DNA of 64,000 nucleotides from Oreohelix idahoensis. Lineage: Eukaryota; Mollusca; Gastropoda; Stylommatophora; Oreohelicidae. Position 1 is the stretch's first letter; each line of letters begins with the position of its first letter. The stretch is from positions 1 through 64,000 of the forward strand of contig JAMPIV010012220.1 of assembly GCA_024509875.1 (NCBI GenBank), given 5' to 3'. Below are positions 1-11,757 of the stretch, piece by piece. The position numbers were made by a program, and so were the translations under genes. The notes below the pieces were generated by a model that was not told the DNA's origin, did no database searches, and saw nothing but the letters and a program-made list of their open reading frames with translations.

Positions 1-32
1 AGTATACGCCATTCTTCTTTGTAATCCACGAT

Positions 33-1352
33 TTACGACTTGTGTCTTTTATTCGGATCACCTTTAGTTGCAAGAATGAAGAATTTCTTCAGAGTGGGAT
101 CATCTTCTTGCTGTTTTATAAACGAGTCACGAGAAATTACCAAGGGATCACCTTGGTTATGCACTTCATTATCTTCAGTAGATGAAGTTTGAGGCATATT
201 AAGAGCCTGAGCTCTAGTGACTACAGCGTTAGCAATCTGCATGTTTTGCCTTTCCCACGCGGAAATTTGTTGCGGAGTGCATTCTTTGACTCCATGAATG
301 CGACCGATGATGAGGTCAGCGATCGGATTCGGAAGAAGACATGCGTGTACATCTCCTGTAAAGAAAGGAGTAGCAATCCTAATGATAGCAGTAGAGTATT
401 TCTCTAATGTGCCGCCAAATGTTACACATTTGACTACTTGACCGGTGGCACGGGAAGGATCTACGAGTGACTGCCTAACACCAATTGTGGTGCATCCAGA
501 GTCAAATAGCACAGAGACTGGATTGTTATTTACTAAACCCTTATGTAAGACAAGAGAACCTCTGCCATCATGCGCGACTGATGCCGGAAGAGCAGGAAGA
601 GGATGGCCACAGCTTAAAGTAGACACTGTGGTTGGCTCAAATAACGTTTTGCATTGGGGGCACTGAGATGCTCTCCCAAAATCAAAAGCGGCACATGCCA
701 TATTACTAGCATCATTATTATCTTTACTCTGTTTATAGGCTTCATGGGACTCTTGTTGTGCAGAGTTTGCCTGAAAATGTGGTTTATGTCTTTTGTTTTG
801 AGATCTACCTCGGTTATTATCACCTCTGTAGTTATTGTTACCTCTATTGTAACCCCTATTTGGGTTTGAGTCATAGTTCCCTTGGTTACCATTATCATAT
901 TCATTATAATGAGTATCTCTGTAATTATGATCTTGTTGACTCCAAGACGGATAACCCTGATAGTTTCTATAATTACTTCCTCTACGGAAATTCCTATAAT
1001 TATGACCACCCCTGTGTCGAGAGCTATCAGCTCGTCTCCAGTTCTTTGAAGAAGAACCCTGAAATGATTGGTTACCTTGGTTTTGATAACTATTATGGTT
1101 ACCTTTTTTATCAAATCTGTTTTGAGGTCCCTGAAATCTGTGTGAATAATTGGGATTGTATGGTGTTGCTGAAGCAACTGGCATACTCTCCTTAATCTTA
1201 GTGTTGCCAAAAGTCACGTCGGGGTGTGCAGTGACATATTGGGAACAATATTCTTCCATTTCCTTTAGAGATTTGGGTTTACGCTCATGTATAAATTCCA
1301 GGAATGGTTTGTTAACACATGACATAATCTTATCTCTGAGCAACAAATCCAT
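33..1352 (-). pseudogene. Gag C-terminal half plus aspartic protease, copy 1
   Basis: The 439-residue open frame starts inside Gag at MDLLLRDK, then passes through a basic Asn/Arg/Gly-rich tract, a Cys/His motif (QCPQC then SCGHPLP) and a retropepsin-like protease with the active site LFDSGCTT. Gag and protease are in one continuous frame here, unlike copy 2. The frame stops near position 33 just after a GDPNK sequence that matches copy 2, and pol sequence resumes in another frame to the left edge, so there is a frameshift. The Met is internal and not a true start, because Gag homology continues upstream in broken frames. The function would be capsid formation and polyprotein cleavage. Confidence 0.8.
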
Positions 1353-1353
1353 A

Positions 1354-2306
1354 AGTCCTTCATACGTTTTTTATGTTTTGGAAAGCTCAATCCAACGATC
1401 AACTGTGAGACGTGCCTTTGCAGTGAATTCTGAGAATTCTACACCTGTCTCAGGCACCATCGTCTTAAACAAAAGGCGATAGCCTTCCTCACTTAGCTGG
1501 TATTTTTTTTATCAAAGCCGCCCTAATGACATCATAATTATCCTTATCTGCTTCTCCTACAAGGCATAATCTAGTCAAAGATTCACCTTTCAAGTTTTCT
1601 GCTAATTGATTAGCGTATTGTGATTTATCCACATTATGTGTACGACAAGAACGTTCAAATCTATCCAGCCAGAATGTAATATCATCACTGGACTGATTGA
1701 ACGGTGGAACCTTAACCTTGTAAGTAGAAGGTTTACCATTACCACTAGATGCCTGATTAACATTACTCATACTTGTCAATCTCAATTTCTCTAACTCAAA
1801 TTCATGTTCTCTTATTGCTTTTTTTTCTTCAGCTTCTAATCTTTTTTGTTCGGCATCCCTGTCTAATCTTTTTTGTTCAGCAGCAGCTTCTCTTTCTAAT
1901 TTTTTTTGTTCAGCTTCCCTGTCTAATCTTTTTTGTTCAGCTTCACTGTCTAATCTTTTTTGTTCAGCAGCAGCTTCTCTTTCTAATTTTTTTTGTTCAG
2001 CTTCACTGTCTAATCTTTTTTGTTCAGCAGCAGCTTCTCTTTCTAATTTTTTTTTTGTTCAGCTTCAAATCTCCTTTGCTCCACCTGCATCTGCAATTTC
2101 TTTTGTTCAGCAGCAGCCTCAGCTTCTCTTTCTAATCTTTTCTCTTCAGCCATAGCTTTTCTCTCTTCTGCAGCAGCTTTTCTCTCTTCTGCAGCTAATG
2201 CTTTGTCATATTGAGCAACCTCCCATTCTTCTAATTGTTGACCAGTTTTATCAAGGGATTTCCCTTGTGTAATGAAGTATTCTAATGTAGACATGATGTC
2301 TAACAA
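1354..2306 (-). pseudogene. Gag N-terminal half, broken by frameshifts, copy 1
   Basis: Three pieces line up with residues 1 to about 270 of the Gag in copy 2. The first, 2306 to 2043, is MSTLEYFITQG followed by an Ala/Glu/Lys-rich stretch expected to form a coiled coil. A repetitive stretch follows at 1800-2045. Then 1785-1489 carries DDITFWLDRFERSC, matching DDITFYLDRFESAC in copy 2. Breaks fall in T-runs on the + strand near 2045-2055 and 1503-1510, typical of homopolymer slippage. The repetitive part holds a near-tandem unit of about 60 bp. The product would be a structural Gag protein; this copy cannot make it. Confidence 0.7.
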
Positions 2307-3402
2307 TAATACTAATCACTTGAAACAATAATAATACCACAAGTTCTTAATGACTTGATTAATCATATACTATCCCAATATCTGTGGGTCACAAGCCTTA
2401 ATAAGGTCTTGTATAACAGTAATAATAATCAAGTACTGGTTTATACCATAATCCAAGTGCAGTGCACAGGCAATAGTGTCTTATGAAATATACCTATATA
2501 AAACATATGTCAACCAACAGAATACATAAAGTACAAATAGGACTGACAATACGAAAACGTTTGCAGAAATCAAATAAATCAAATAGGGAAATCAATGAAA
2601 ATAATCACTGAATCTGCAAGGGATTACAACACAAATGACGTCACAGTATATGAATATAAATTGTGAATAGAACTGAAAGATAGAAAAGGTTAGACCAACA
2701 AATTACAAACAAATCAAAACATAACTAAAGAACAAAGAAATATTACAAAAATAACAATAATTACAGTCTTCACAGCTAACACAAAAGCAACAGTTGTCGC
2801 AGCAAATTTTCAATCAAGAAAATTGCACCTATAGAAAACGCCCACAACGGACCCTCTATGACGTGGGATATTCTGTTGTGAGGACTCCGCCCAACCTTAA
2901 ACACAACCCGCTGACATAGAAACTAACATACTATACAAACAAATAACATGTAAACATAAATATATAAATTATGTGTATGATAGTATGTGTTGCAAAATAG
3001 GCTCAGTTTTACAGTAATGGCAAAGTTATTTTTATGAAAATAAACAAACTGCCACTTTATTCAATTAAACATTCTGGCCTTAAATATTAAAGTTCATATA
3101 TAGAAAACAAGAAGATCCATCGATGAAAATAGGACTTCTTCGTTCAATAATACTGTCTTCCTGTTAATATTGACAAGAATTGATCCAACTGTTCTGTGAA
3201 ACTCTGTAATGTCTAATGTAAAAATGTCAACAACGCTGACCTACATACTGCATTCACTTGACAGGTCACGTGACGAAGTGTTGACAAAGAGCAAACCAAT
3301 ACTGCAAGTGTGTCGTATCAGCCACAGGAAACGGTCTGGTATCGGTAATCTGTTGACTTCTGAACTTCTGCGAGGTCAAACCCAGAAAGCTGGTCCACCA
3401 GT
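2307..3402 (-). other. Untranslated leader of copy 1 with primer-binding site
   Basis: This is non-coding sequence between the LTR and Gag. It shares blocks with the leader of copy 2 (for example ACAAATGACGTCACA and CCTCTATGACGTGG). The primer-binding site would be 3383-3400 on the - strand, beginning TGGTGG two bases inside the LTR. The priming tRNA is not identified. No other gene is seen here. Confidence 0.55.
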
Positions 3403-4952
3403 TGATAAGGTCTCTTTTTGGGAGCCAGACGTCATCATCATCAGTTGATAAACTCTTAATACAAGACCCTTGCCCTGAGCAAGAGACAAGCTGAGAAATC
3501 TGAAGCTCGCTCGAACATCACCCGAGTTAAATACTGTGTTGTTGTGTTGCTCGTGGTTCGAGTATGGAATGTCAACTTGACCTACGCAGTGGTGTGTAGA
3601 CATAGATGGAGTGTATAATGTGCGAATGATAAGAGGAGTTCGTGGTGTTGACAAATGTTCTTTTCTCACACTCATGTATGGCTGGAAGTCATCGACACCA
3701 ACGACTGTGTACCTTTACTACAGTTTAATTGGACGTACACACTCGACAGCACAGATAGTGACAAATCACAGGTTGGCATAATACATCATGGTACAGTGGA
3801 TAAATGGTCTTGCAATGTTATGTTACATGGGCACTCATGTAGAAGAATAGTATAATGGACTGTCAGTAGCCAAGCACTCAGTATTGCCCATATATATATA
3901 TCAACTGACTTCACTGACTGAGCACGTCAGCTTATAAATAATATTCCAGATGGCTTCTAGACCTAACCTCGTCTAGCGCAGATTCTTTAACATAATGTTC
4001 AGCACAGTTTTTTTTTTTCATATAATAATATTGAACCGCTAGCAATGGGTTCTCATGTGTAGCAGTGATCTCTGGACTAATCAAGCGATAATACGGGCAT
4101 CCCTTTTCTCTTCTTGAAAGTCACTACATGTTTGGTTCCAAGATGGCTTCACTCGTGAGCTGTCACTCACGTTTGGATACAGATAATGAATCTGTCCTAA
4201 AGTTAGTCATTCATTAAACATTTCATTGCTCTGTAGATTTGATCATAAACAATTGACTGCAAACTACAGGATATAGTGCTGCTAGGAATCGAAGTCGTTT
4301 TCATCGAGTCAAATATATTCTCTTAGACATACAAATCGTACCTATCGAAAATGGTGGCTTCGTACGAGAGTTCAAAAGAGTATCTTTTATTACCTTGGTA
4401 TCAGAAATATGATTCTGCCATTCCTTGGCAATAAGAATAAACACTGGGGTAAAGCATACACGATAGGTCTAGATGACTATCACTTTCCCCATAAATATAG
4501 AGATCACTTTTTCCGGCGACAAGCCGACATAGCAAAAACACAGCCCCCATGATCAGGGCGAAGCCAAATCACACCTCTCTAGAGACACATCCGCCGAACA
4601 GCCTTTGACCTCTCTAGAGACAAAAGAACATATAGTTCGACTTAGATATGTAAAGATATACAGATATAAGACAGACTCGTCCTACTCAGCCAAACAATAC
4701 ACATAAATTCAGGCCATAGATATTCTGAAGCAAGAACAATCTATTACTACCCAAACAAAGAATAAATCGCAGTAATAATGGATTCATCCGCGGAGTTCGA
4801 TCGAAAGAGACGGCACAACTTTCAAGGGAAGTAACTCAATAATGACTTTCCCTTAAGCACTAAAAAATATCTATTTTGTTTACAAAATATTTGCGAACAT
4901 AACAAGTATACCAATGTATAATATTGTAAGATATCAAAGACTGCACGTAACA
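3403..4952 (-). repeat. 5' LTR of Gmr1-like copy 1
   Basis: On the - strand the LTR would begin TGTTACGTGCAG (rc of 4941-4952) and end CCTTATCA (rc of 3403-3410). The LTRs of copy 2 begin TGTTACGCACAG and end CCTTATCA. A TGGTGG primer-binding motif follows the inner edge two bases away, as in copy 2 with a four-base gap. The interior has diverged too far to align by eye. The length, about 1550 bp, is close to the 1407 bp of copy 2. The boundaries are inferences from the terminal motifs. Confidence 0.6.
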
Positions 4953-5075
4953 GTCCTCCAGTAGCTGAGGGTGGGCTCTGTCGAGGCTCAGAGCCCGGCA
5001 CTGCACCTGCCTGGTGGAGCTCCACAGGGCGAGCACCAGTACGAGATTTATTTGACTGTGTACTCTCCATAGAAA
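4953..5075 (-). repeat. 5'-end fragment of an I-type LINE
   Basis: The - strand reads GARPVELHQAGAVP, which resembles GARPMESRQAARVP at the start of the LINE ORF2 near 36250-36290. Nucleotide similarity covers roughly 100 bp. It abuts the inferred outer edge of the LTR of copy 1, so the LTR element may have inserted into this LINE. The fragment is too short to classify further. Confidence 0.4.
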
Positions 5076-6660
5076 AAAAAAAAGCGAGTTGCGTGATACT
5101 GTGGTTTCCGGTGAGCCTTCTGGCCCAGTATCTATGACTTTAGCACCTGTTCAACGGGAGAGTGGGCTCATCCCTAATCTGTTTATGTTCCCAGTAGTAG
5201 ACTATTCGCAAGCAGCCTGGGGGTGTCACTGCTCTGCGCGGACCTTGTTTACCGAGGCGGCGTCCGAGCTCGTATGGTGAAAATATGGTTGCATTATCTT
5301 CAAAATAGCCCTGTCTTTCCTGCCATCCTGCAACTTTGAGTTAGGGAGTTCTGAGCTCCAGTCTCTTTCCCAGGCATTTTATCCTGGCCTGGCACGCATA
5401 CAGAGGACCCCACTTCTGGTTCTAAGTTAGCAGGTGGGGTAGCACACTGTGCATTCCCCGTCATCCAGGGGGCTCTCCAACTATGCAGAGCTTGCACAAT
5501 GCTGTGCTCTGGTTCTGGGCTCACTCAAGGAATCCTCACGTCCTGCACAGAGCCACTTCCAGATACCCACCACCTGCCAAACCCCCATTGTAGAAATCTC
5601 CTGCATGCGGCCATCCAGTCAAGAGCCAGTATTAAGTCTGGTGCCCAAGTGATCCCCCCAAGCTCAGTGTGCAATTCTGGGTTCTCATCATGCTGCAACA
5701 CAGGGGGGATTGTGATGCTCAGCCATCTCTCTCAACTCTGCACCGATAAGTGACATCGGGGACTTAACTGTGTCTCAGTACTGGGAGGCCCCGTTTCCGG
5801 GTACACCACACACAGCCAATTGAGGCAACGGTCGCCGTGGGCGTGTCTTCAGTGGGGAAGTTGTGTGGAGTCTTCCTGTCCATGTTCTTGCACATCCTAA
5901 CACTGCCCGCAAGACATCGGAGGTTTGGAGAGTGGCCTTCTCTGCTTTTTTGAGCCGGGGTGGGCTCCCCGGGCAAGTCTCGATGGGGATCGGGACGTGT
6001 CCACGCGCCAGTGGGCCCAGCATTGGCCGCATCTGTTGGAGGACTTGCTCTGCCAGGTTTGAGTTAGTAAATTCCAACTTTGTCATCTTCTTGGCATTGT
6101 GATGCTGGGGTGCCTTGTGGATTTCCTAACGCCCCGGGTAGAAGCCAGAAGTGTACTGTGCCAGCTCTGGGGGAGATAAAGGGGGTGTTTCTGCGTCTCC
6201 TTGTGATACGTAGCCAAGGTAGGGCTCACAGTGCTCTTTCCCCGCCACCAAATTGCCTGCTGGTTACGCGAGTTCTCCGAGGCTCTAGGCATGTGACCAA
6301 GAGTTGAAGGCAATAGGATCATCACGTCCTGAGTCTCTGTGCCTGTACGATGGGTTCCGATCTTCAGGGAGCAGTCCACACTCGTTCCCACTCCCATGAC
6401 TTGTTCAGTATCCATCTGGCTCCTTCCCACCCACAGAGGATGTGTACGGTGTAGTGCACCGGTTTTATTATCGAGGTTTGCTCCTCTAGATCCGTTGTGT
6501 TTAGCCTGAGGATTCGCACCCTCAGTTACCAGGACTACCTCGAGGAGGGTGTGGCTCTTCACCACGCACAACGATCTTGGGGTATGAGAGGTTTTGCTAG
6601 GCCAAGAGACTAACACCGCAATGGTCGCTCCTTTCATGAACAGAATTCACTAGGCCTAGG
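5076..6660. other. GC-rich stretch without a recognised gene
   Basis: The base composition is visibly richer in G and C than the flanks. Long open frames exist on the - strand (6083-6637 and 5775-6086), but neither shows a recognisable domain. It might be a decayed first ORF of the LINE whose 5' end lies at 4953-5075, which is also on the - strand, but no zinc knuckle or RNA-binding motif is visible. The part from 5335 to 5757 belongs to the dispersed repeat R1. Confidence 0.4.
5335..5757 (+). repeat. Dispersed repeat R1, copy 1
   Basis: This stretch is related to 38540-39380 on the + strand and, in its last 150 bp, to 9481-9713 on the - strand. Shared blocks include CTCTGGTTCTGGGCT, TGCACAGAG and CCCCCAAG followed by AGTGTGC. 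No coding potential or terminal repeats are recognised, so the class is unknown. An old SINE or LINE tail is possible. Confidence 0.6.
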
Positions 6661-6789
6661 GTGAAGCAAGGGGGGAAACCCACTACCCACAACACCAGCA
6701 CATCATACCCCCTGTCTGTAGACTTTGCCCCGCATAGTATATCAAATTACAAGAATAACAAGCCCAAGGACTAATATTTACACTATTGG

Positions 6790-7444
6790 TAGCTTACATA
6801 ATCACACCTACACCACTTACATAAAATCTCAAAATTTGCATGCAGACCTGGTGCTCGAGTTGGGACTAAACGAAAACTATTTGATGTTTCACCCTCACTA
6901 ACTTGCTGCCATTGTTTTTGTTCTTTAGTTACATTATTTCCTGCACCATTTGTAACTCTAATCCAGGTCTTTGCTATTTTACTGCCCTCCGATGACCGAG
7001 GACTTGCAATATTTTCACTATCATCGCTGCTTGCACCCTACTACCAAAATCACTATTTTAATCGATGTACACAACGTTTTCACTCTTGTCCTCATCGCTA
7101 GATCCATCAGTCAATTGTTGAAACAAATTTCTAGCTTGTTCAGCTGTTATTGGAGATGTACAAGCATTTTTTGTGGTTCTGTCACTAGTTGCCACAATAA
7201 ACAGTTTTACATGATTTGGTAACTTACCAAAAACATTGAAAAATATGAACATAATATCAATTTTCCAGTGTTCTACAACTACCATGCTTTTTGAATTTCT
7301 TTTTTGATGGCAACTTAAAATCTTGAACCAGATCAGAAAGTGTTTCAGAACATTTTTCATTCGTTTTATTAATAAACATAGATTGACGCTGTGAGCGGCT
7401 TCCGGTCCAAATAAGGGGATTTCATAAGCCAGTCCCACCGGCAC
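6790..7444 (-). pseudogene. Possible piggyBac-like transposase N-terminal remnant
   Basis: The - strand carries an acidic stretch (ITAEQARNLFQQL then DGSSDEDKSE) and, in a shifted frame near 6830-7020, SEGSKIAKTWIRVTNG and then PTRAPGLHANFE. An acidic N-terminus followed by a Trp-containing segment and a proline/glycine motif is the layout of piggyBac-type transposases. No DDD catalytic residues are present in this piece. The frame is broken and the identification is tentative; a domesticated or unrelated protein remnant is also possible. Confidence 0.3.
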
Positions 7445-8864
7445 GTGGTTGTTAATGTGTTAAACAACAACAATAACAATCCATGTATTTAAAATGCAGT
7501 TTAAATTAAGTGACCTGAACCAAAATTTCAGTGAAATATGAAATTTTGAAATCTAATTTTGTGAGAACTTTTGATACATTTTCTCTTTAAGGGGAGGAGC
7601 TAACTTTTGATACATTTTATCTTTAAGGGATTAGCTAACTTTTGATACATTTTCTCTTTAAGGTGGAGGAGCTATAGTGAAGTTTTATTATTATAAATAA
7701 TTGCAGGAATTAGTTTAAAAGGCACAGGCTTAACTTACACCAATAATAGTTATGCATAATAGATCATTTAATTGAACAATGCTATTGGTGGCAATGGACA
7801 TGTTGACCTTATTGGATTTTAATGCCATATTTGAATTTACAACAGCCTTTTTTGTTTGTTTCTTTTTTTTTAGTTATTAATACCAAAATGTTAATGGAAA
7901 TGAAACATTGTGTTTTGAAACTTATTTCCAGATTAGATTTTTGGTAACTTTAGTAGATCCTGAGCTATGGAATGTTTAAGTTAGTATTTAAAAGTAGTAA
8001 CAAATTTTGCTAAATTTTACATTATTTGCAGTAATTCAAAATTTTGAAAAGATATCCAAAATGGGATCTGAGAAAAGTTTGTTATGTAGTGGAGAGTATC
8101 TGTGTCAGATCTTATGTGGATTGATGAATAAATAAGAATATTGTAAGAAAATTAGTCGCAAGAAGTGAATTTTGAGAACTTCATGGTTTTCTTCATAGGA
8201 AAAGCACAATTTCTTTAAAAAAAAAAAAAAAAACAATTCTCATAGTCAAAATATGACTGCTTAGAATGTGTTCTGTCAGTTGACATGTTTAGAATCAGAT
8301 CATAATGCAATAGAAAATAGACTGATCCCAATATGTTATTCTATTTTGACTTCAAGTGCTAATTCACCCCATACATGCTCAAAGTTATTAACTATATCTT
8401 ATTTAAATACATAATTCACAGATCATGTAATGACCTTTCTTGATATATTAATATCTCATAAACTTTCAGAAATATAGAAGAATCAGATACAGTGATTAGA
8501 GAGAAAAGTTAATAAATGAATATTCTAGAAAAAAACTAGGCTTGAAAAATCAAATAATGAAAAAATAAAAATGGTTATACAAAACATTTTGAACATACAC
8601 AGAGATGTAACACTTTGCTGAAAACAGCAACAGAAGAAAAGTTTGAGGAGAAATGGGTATGGGCCTGACAGTGTTGTAAGTGGAAAGGAAACATGGCATG
8701 GAAAGAAAATAGTCTATCAGAGTACCATTAAATGGGGAAAAATGAGAATGTTGGGGATCTGTTATGTCTAACCCTTGATGTTGAGACAGTATATACAATT
8801 AGATTGCATCTTACATGGTGGTTAGGTTTTTGAGGACATTGCGTACAGTAAAAAAAATGCATCA
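7445..8864. other. AT-rich non-coding stretch
   Basis: I see no gene. A short tandem repeat at 7566-7673 is listed separately, and a run of A occurs near 8217-8233. The remaining sequence has no recognised repeat. Confidence 0.6.
7566..7673 (+). repeat. Three-unit tandem repeat of about 36 bp
   Basis: The unit begins AACTTTTGATACATTTT, continues with (T/A)CTCTTTAAGG and ends in GGAGCTA or TTAGCTA. Units start near 7566, 7602 and 7637. No function is evident. Confidence 0.85.
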
Positions 8865-9713
8865 ACCTCTGCTTCAGAAAAGGTACAGTCTAAATCTGAA
8901 ACCAAGCCATGCTCCAAATATATAGAGTATAATAAAGAATGTCTTCTTCTTCTTGCGATCGCATCTTTGATGATTACACCGTCAGACGAGTTCTCATGAT
9001 GAATTCGACTGTTGTTTGAAGTTCCTCTTTAACTCCATATAGCTTTGAGTTTAGTGTTGAGTCATTGGGCCAGTATATCTTTCTTAACTGGTCATACAGA
9101 GGACAGTCCTGTAGAACATGCTCAGCAGTTTGTTCGTTTAATCCACATGTGCACAGTGGTGAAGCAGACAATCGTAGCTTGTGCATGTGTTTATTCAGTT
9201 TGTTATGCCCTGTCCTGAGTCGAAAAATAGTTATCTGTCCCTGCCGGTCGAGAGTGTGATAGTCGTCTTTGGGTTGGTTCTGTTCTCTTCTGATAGTCTG
9301 GATAGCTCTCTTTTTCATAAAGAATGTCAATAGACAGGCAGAGTGCTCATTAGACCAAAGAAAACTGGATTGATGGAGAAGTTGGAGTGTGTAAGGGATG
9401 TGATTTAACATCACAAGTGGGATACAAAGGAATTCATGCTGCCTGCGCACAAATTCGTAGATTAGATAACTAACCAAGACCCTGAAGCAAATTGATGTGG
9501 TGCATCCTAGTAATAGTCAATCTCTGAGTTCTCAAGCTGCCTGGCCAATGTTTCAGGGATAGATTTGCCTCAGCAGAGCAGCTTGATACCACAGTTCCCA
9601 CTGTAGCGCAACATGCTGAGAACCTAGCACAGCACACTAAACTTGGGGGAATCTTTCGACCCCCAGAATTAACTCTGGTTTTTACTTAGTGAACTACATG
9701 CAGGAGGATCTGC
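8865..9713 (-). repeat. Dispersed repeat R1, copy 2, interrupted
   Basis: The reverse complement of this stretch matches 39245-39745 closely (for example GATGTTAAATCACATCCCTTA and TATTTGGAGCATGGCTT). The match is interrupted by the LINE tail at 8944-9316, which is flanked by a 12-bp duplication. The right side ends where RTE1-A begins at 9714. The class is unknown. Confidence 0.7.
8944..9316 (-). pseudogene. I-superfamily LINE 3' end (ORF2 C-terminus), 5'-truncated
   Basis: The - strand encodes a C-terminal LINE segment: IFRLRTGHNKLNKHMHKL, CTCGLNEQTAEHVLQDCPL and a stop at 8974. This Cys/His segment follows the RNase H domain in I-type LINEs. A (GAA)n-type tail lies at 8944-8954. Both ends carry the 12-bp target duplication ATAAAGAATGTC (8932-8943 and 9317-9328), and the flanks join into continuous R1 sequence when the insert is removed. 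It probably represents the 3' end missing from the related LINE at 33-36 kb. Confidence 0.85.
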
Positions 9714-10488
9714 CATCACCGGTGTCAATACCTTGTCGAGGTATGGCGGCTTGCATACCCTGATTACCCCCAGAGCTATGCCAGCGGGAGTTTTACTCCT
9801 GGAAGGTTCTACCAAGCTGGACAGGTTTGCGCGGGTAGGGGTCAGACTAAAGCAGATACCCTGGTCCTCCAGGTTGGGGGTTTTAGCATATGGCTGACAC
9901 CCCTGTCTATGTAAAAAGAAATGAAGTTACGGAAATGACAACAAATGAACAAACTTGCTGCGGGACGGACATCCGGAGTCTGAGGCTCATATGACTGTCA
10001 GTGGTGAAAGCCGAAAGGAAGCCACTGATGCGGAAACGGACGCCCTGACCGCAAAACATGAAACAAGAATAGGATTTTGGTATGTCAGGACATTGAATGA
10101 GATGGGTAAACTAAAACAGGTCATGGCAGAAATGAGAAACTATAGGTTACACATTCTACGGATAAGCGAGAGCAGATGAACAGGGGCAGGAAAAGTTAAA
10201 ACAGCAACAGGAGAAACAGTACTTTACTCTGGAAGAGAGGATGGACAGCACAATGAAGGTGTAGCCATTATTCTACAGAAAGGAATAGAAAGGACATTAC
10301 TGGAATGGAATCCCATCAACAACAGACTGATAAGATTAAGATTGAGAGGGAGATTCACCAATACTACAATAATACAATGCTACGCACCAACGAACAACAG
10401 CGTTGAAGAGGTCAAGGATGAATTCTATCAACAACTGCAGAAAGAAATGGAAGACACATCTAGATATGATCTTATAGTAATGGGAGAC
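9714..10488 (+). mobile_element. RTE1-A LINE, 5' segment
   Basis: The 5' untranslated part (from TCACCGGTGTCAATACC) and the first endonuclease codons match RTE1-C at 52101-52870 nearly base for base. The apurinic/apyrimidinic endonuclease starts near ARIGFWYVRTLNEMGK-like sequence and includes ILRISESR, with a stop just after it where RTE1-C has a Cys codon. The segment is cut at 10488 by the LTR element, and the gene resumes at 20429. The insertion sits in repeat R1. Confidence 0.9.
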
Positions 10489-11757
10489 TGATAAGGGTGG
10501 ATTTAGGCGGACGTCAAATTACCACCCCTATCGACACCAGGTATTAAAGTTCAAGATGTAGGTGTCTTCTCTGGTTTATGATGTTGCTGTGTATATTGTA
10601 GTAGAATAGTTCACAGAGTACAACACAGGCAACATGATGTGTAGAGTCATAGAAATGGTAACTTCGCTTTACGTTTTATACCATTTATTGATATCATAAA
10701 GTTCTGGTTCGTGAAGCTGTATAAATAATATATAGCACAGATCTTGGGTACCTAAAGTTCATACATATAAATTCTGCAACAGTGTCAGCTGCAGATCATC
10801 AATGTTCATAGATAATAATAAATACTCCCTTCCTGATGCTAGCAGATCAGATGTATACAATAAGTCCATTTATCGTCTGCACGTGAATAGCATACATGGA
10901 GTACAGGTCAACCTGACCTTTATAACATTCCTAAGTCTAACCATCTGACTTGGACGTGATCTCTGATATAACGAATCCTGGAACACAGACAATAGTCTTG
11001 TTGGTCTAGAGCGACCCATATATGTAACTAGTTCAGGTATAAAGATACCGGTGGCGAAATCCTAATCAAAGTACCTCTCCATTTTTGAATCACACAGGCG
11101 AGCAAAGAGCGACAAAAATGACGAACTTCTAGATGATAGCGTAAAGTTCAATACAAGAGGAATTACCTTTTTTTGAAATCAACCACTGAACATATGCCTC
11201 CAGGCAGGCTTGAATAACACTGGGAAATAGTCTAGTTAGCTAACTAACTCATAAAGACAATGTATTTCCCTCAGAAAAATCACATGACGCAGATTGCGTC
11301 CGCTCGCTGCTCAGACCATTTCTTAACTCCCCGAGCTGGGCGGAAACCACAATCGAACTCTCAAAGTCTAGACATGCGCAGAACGCATCTACCTGAGTAT
11401 CAATTCACACAAGACGATTCTAAGAACATACGAGATAAAAGACATACACTATATCGCTCCTTTTATGGTCATGAACAGAAAACCTTAAGACAGGTTTCAG
11501 ACATCTACAACAGTTGACTGATACTACCAAATAAGGAGATATGGTCACGCTTCGTTCAAGAAATTATAGACCGAACGTGTCTCGACACAAGAGGAGGTAA
11601 ACTCATAAAAAATAGTAGTCTCAAAATCTCGAGTTATGTCGCTTTGACTGTAAAATAATATAATACACATTTCAGTCAAAAAAATGATCATACAAAGACT
11701 TTTTACGACAAAATGATTATACAAAGACTTTGGGAAAAAAATGATCTGTGCGTAACA
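10489..11757 (-). repeat. 3' LTR of copy 2
   Basis: It matches 19022-20428 except for about eight small differences that I counted by eye and a missing block of 138 bp, absent here between 10690 and 10691 and present near 19224-19361 in the other LTR. Read on the + strand it starts TGATAAGG and ends GCGTAACA. The polypurine tract expected just inside the element (+ strand 11758 onward) is imperfect, a G/C-rich CGCACCCTCCCGGG followed by A-run. Confidence 0.95.

Larger units (their letters stand above)
1..4952 (-). mobile_element. Gmr1-like Ty3/gypsy LTR retrotransposon, copy 1 (5' part, runs off left edge)
   Basis: Reading right to left, this copy has an LTR (3403-4952), an untranslated leader (2307-3402), a Gag region and the start of Pol. 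The Gag and protease segments are clearly homologous to the better copy at 10489-20428, including the same DSGCTT protease site and the same CGHPLPALP run. Several frameshifts show that it is dead. The integrase, RT and RNase H parts would lie left of the window. The LTR tips match those of copy 2, so the assignment rests on coding and terminal similarity together. The outer edge at 4952 is inferred from the LTR tip; no duplication can be checked because the other end is missing. Confidence 0.8.

Noticed and set aside
1773..2135. Leu/Phe-rich + strand protein
   Set aside because: It is the antisense reading of the Glu/Lys-rich Gag coding repeat.
11260..11517. 85-residue frame, also present at 19933-20145
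   Set aside because: Both copies lie inside the two LTRs, so the duplication is explained by the LTRs; no domain is recognised.
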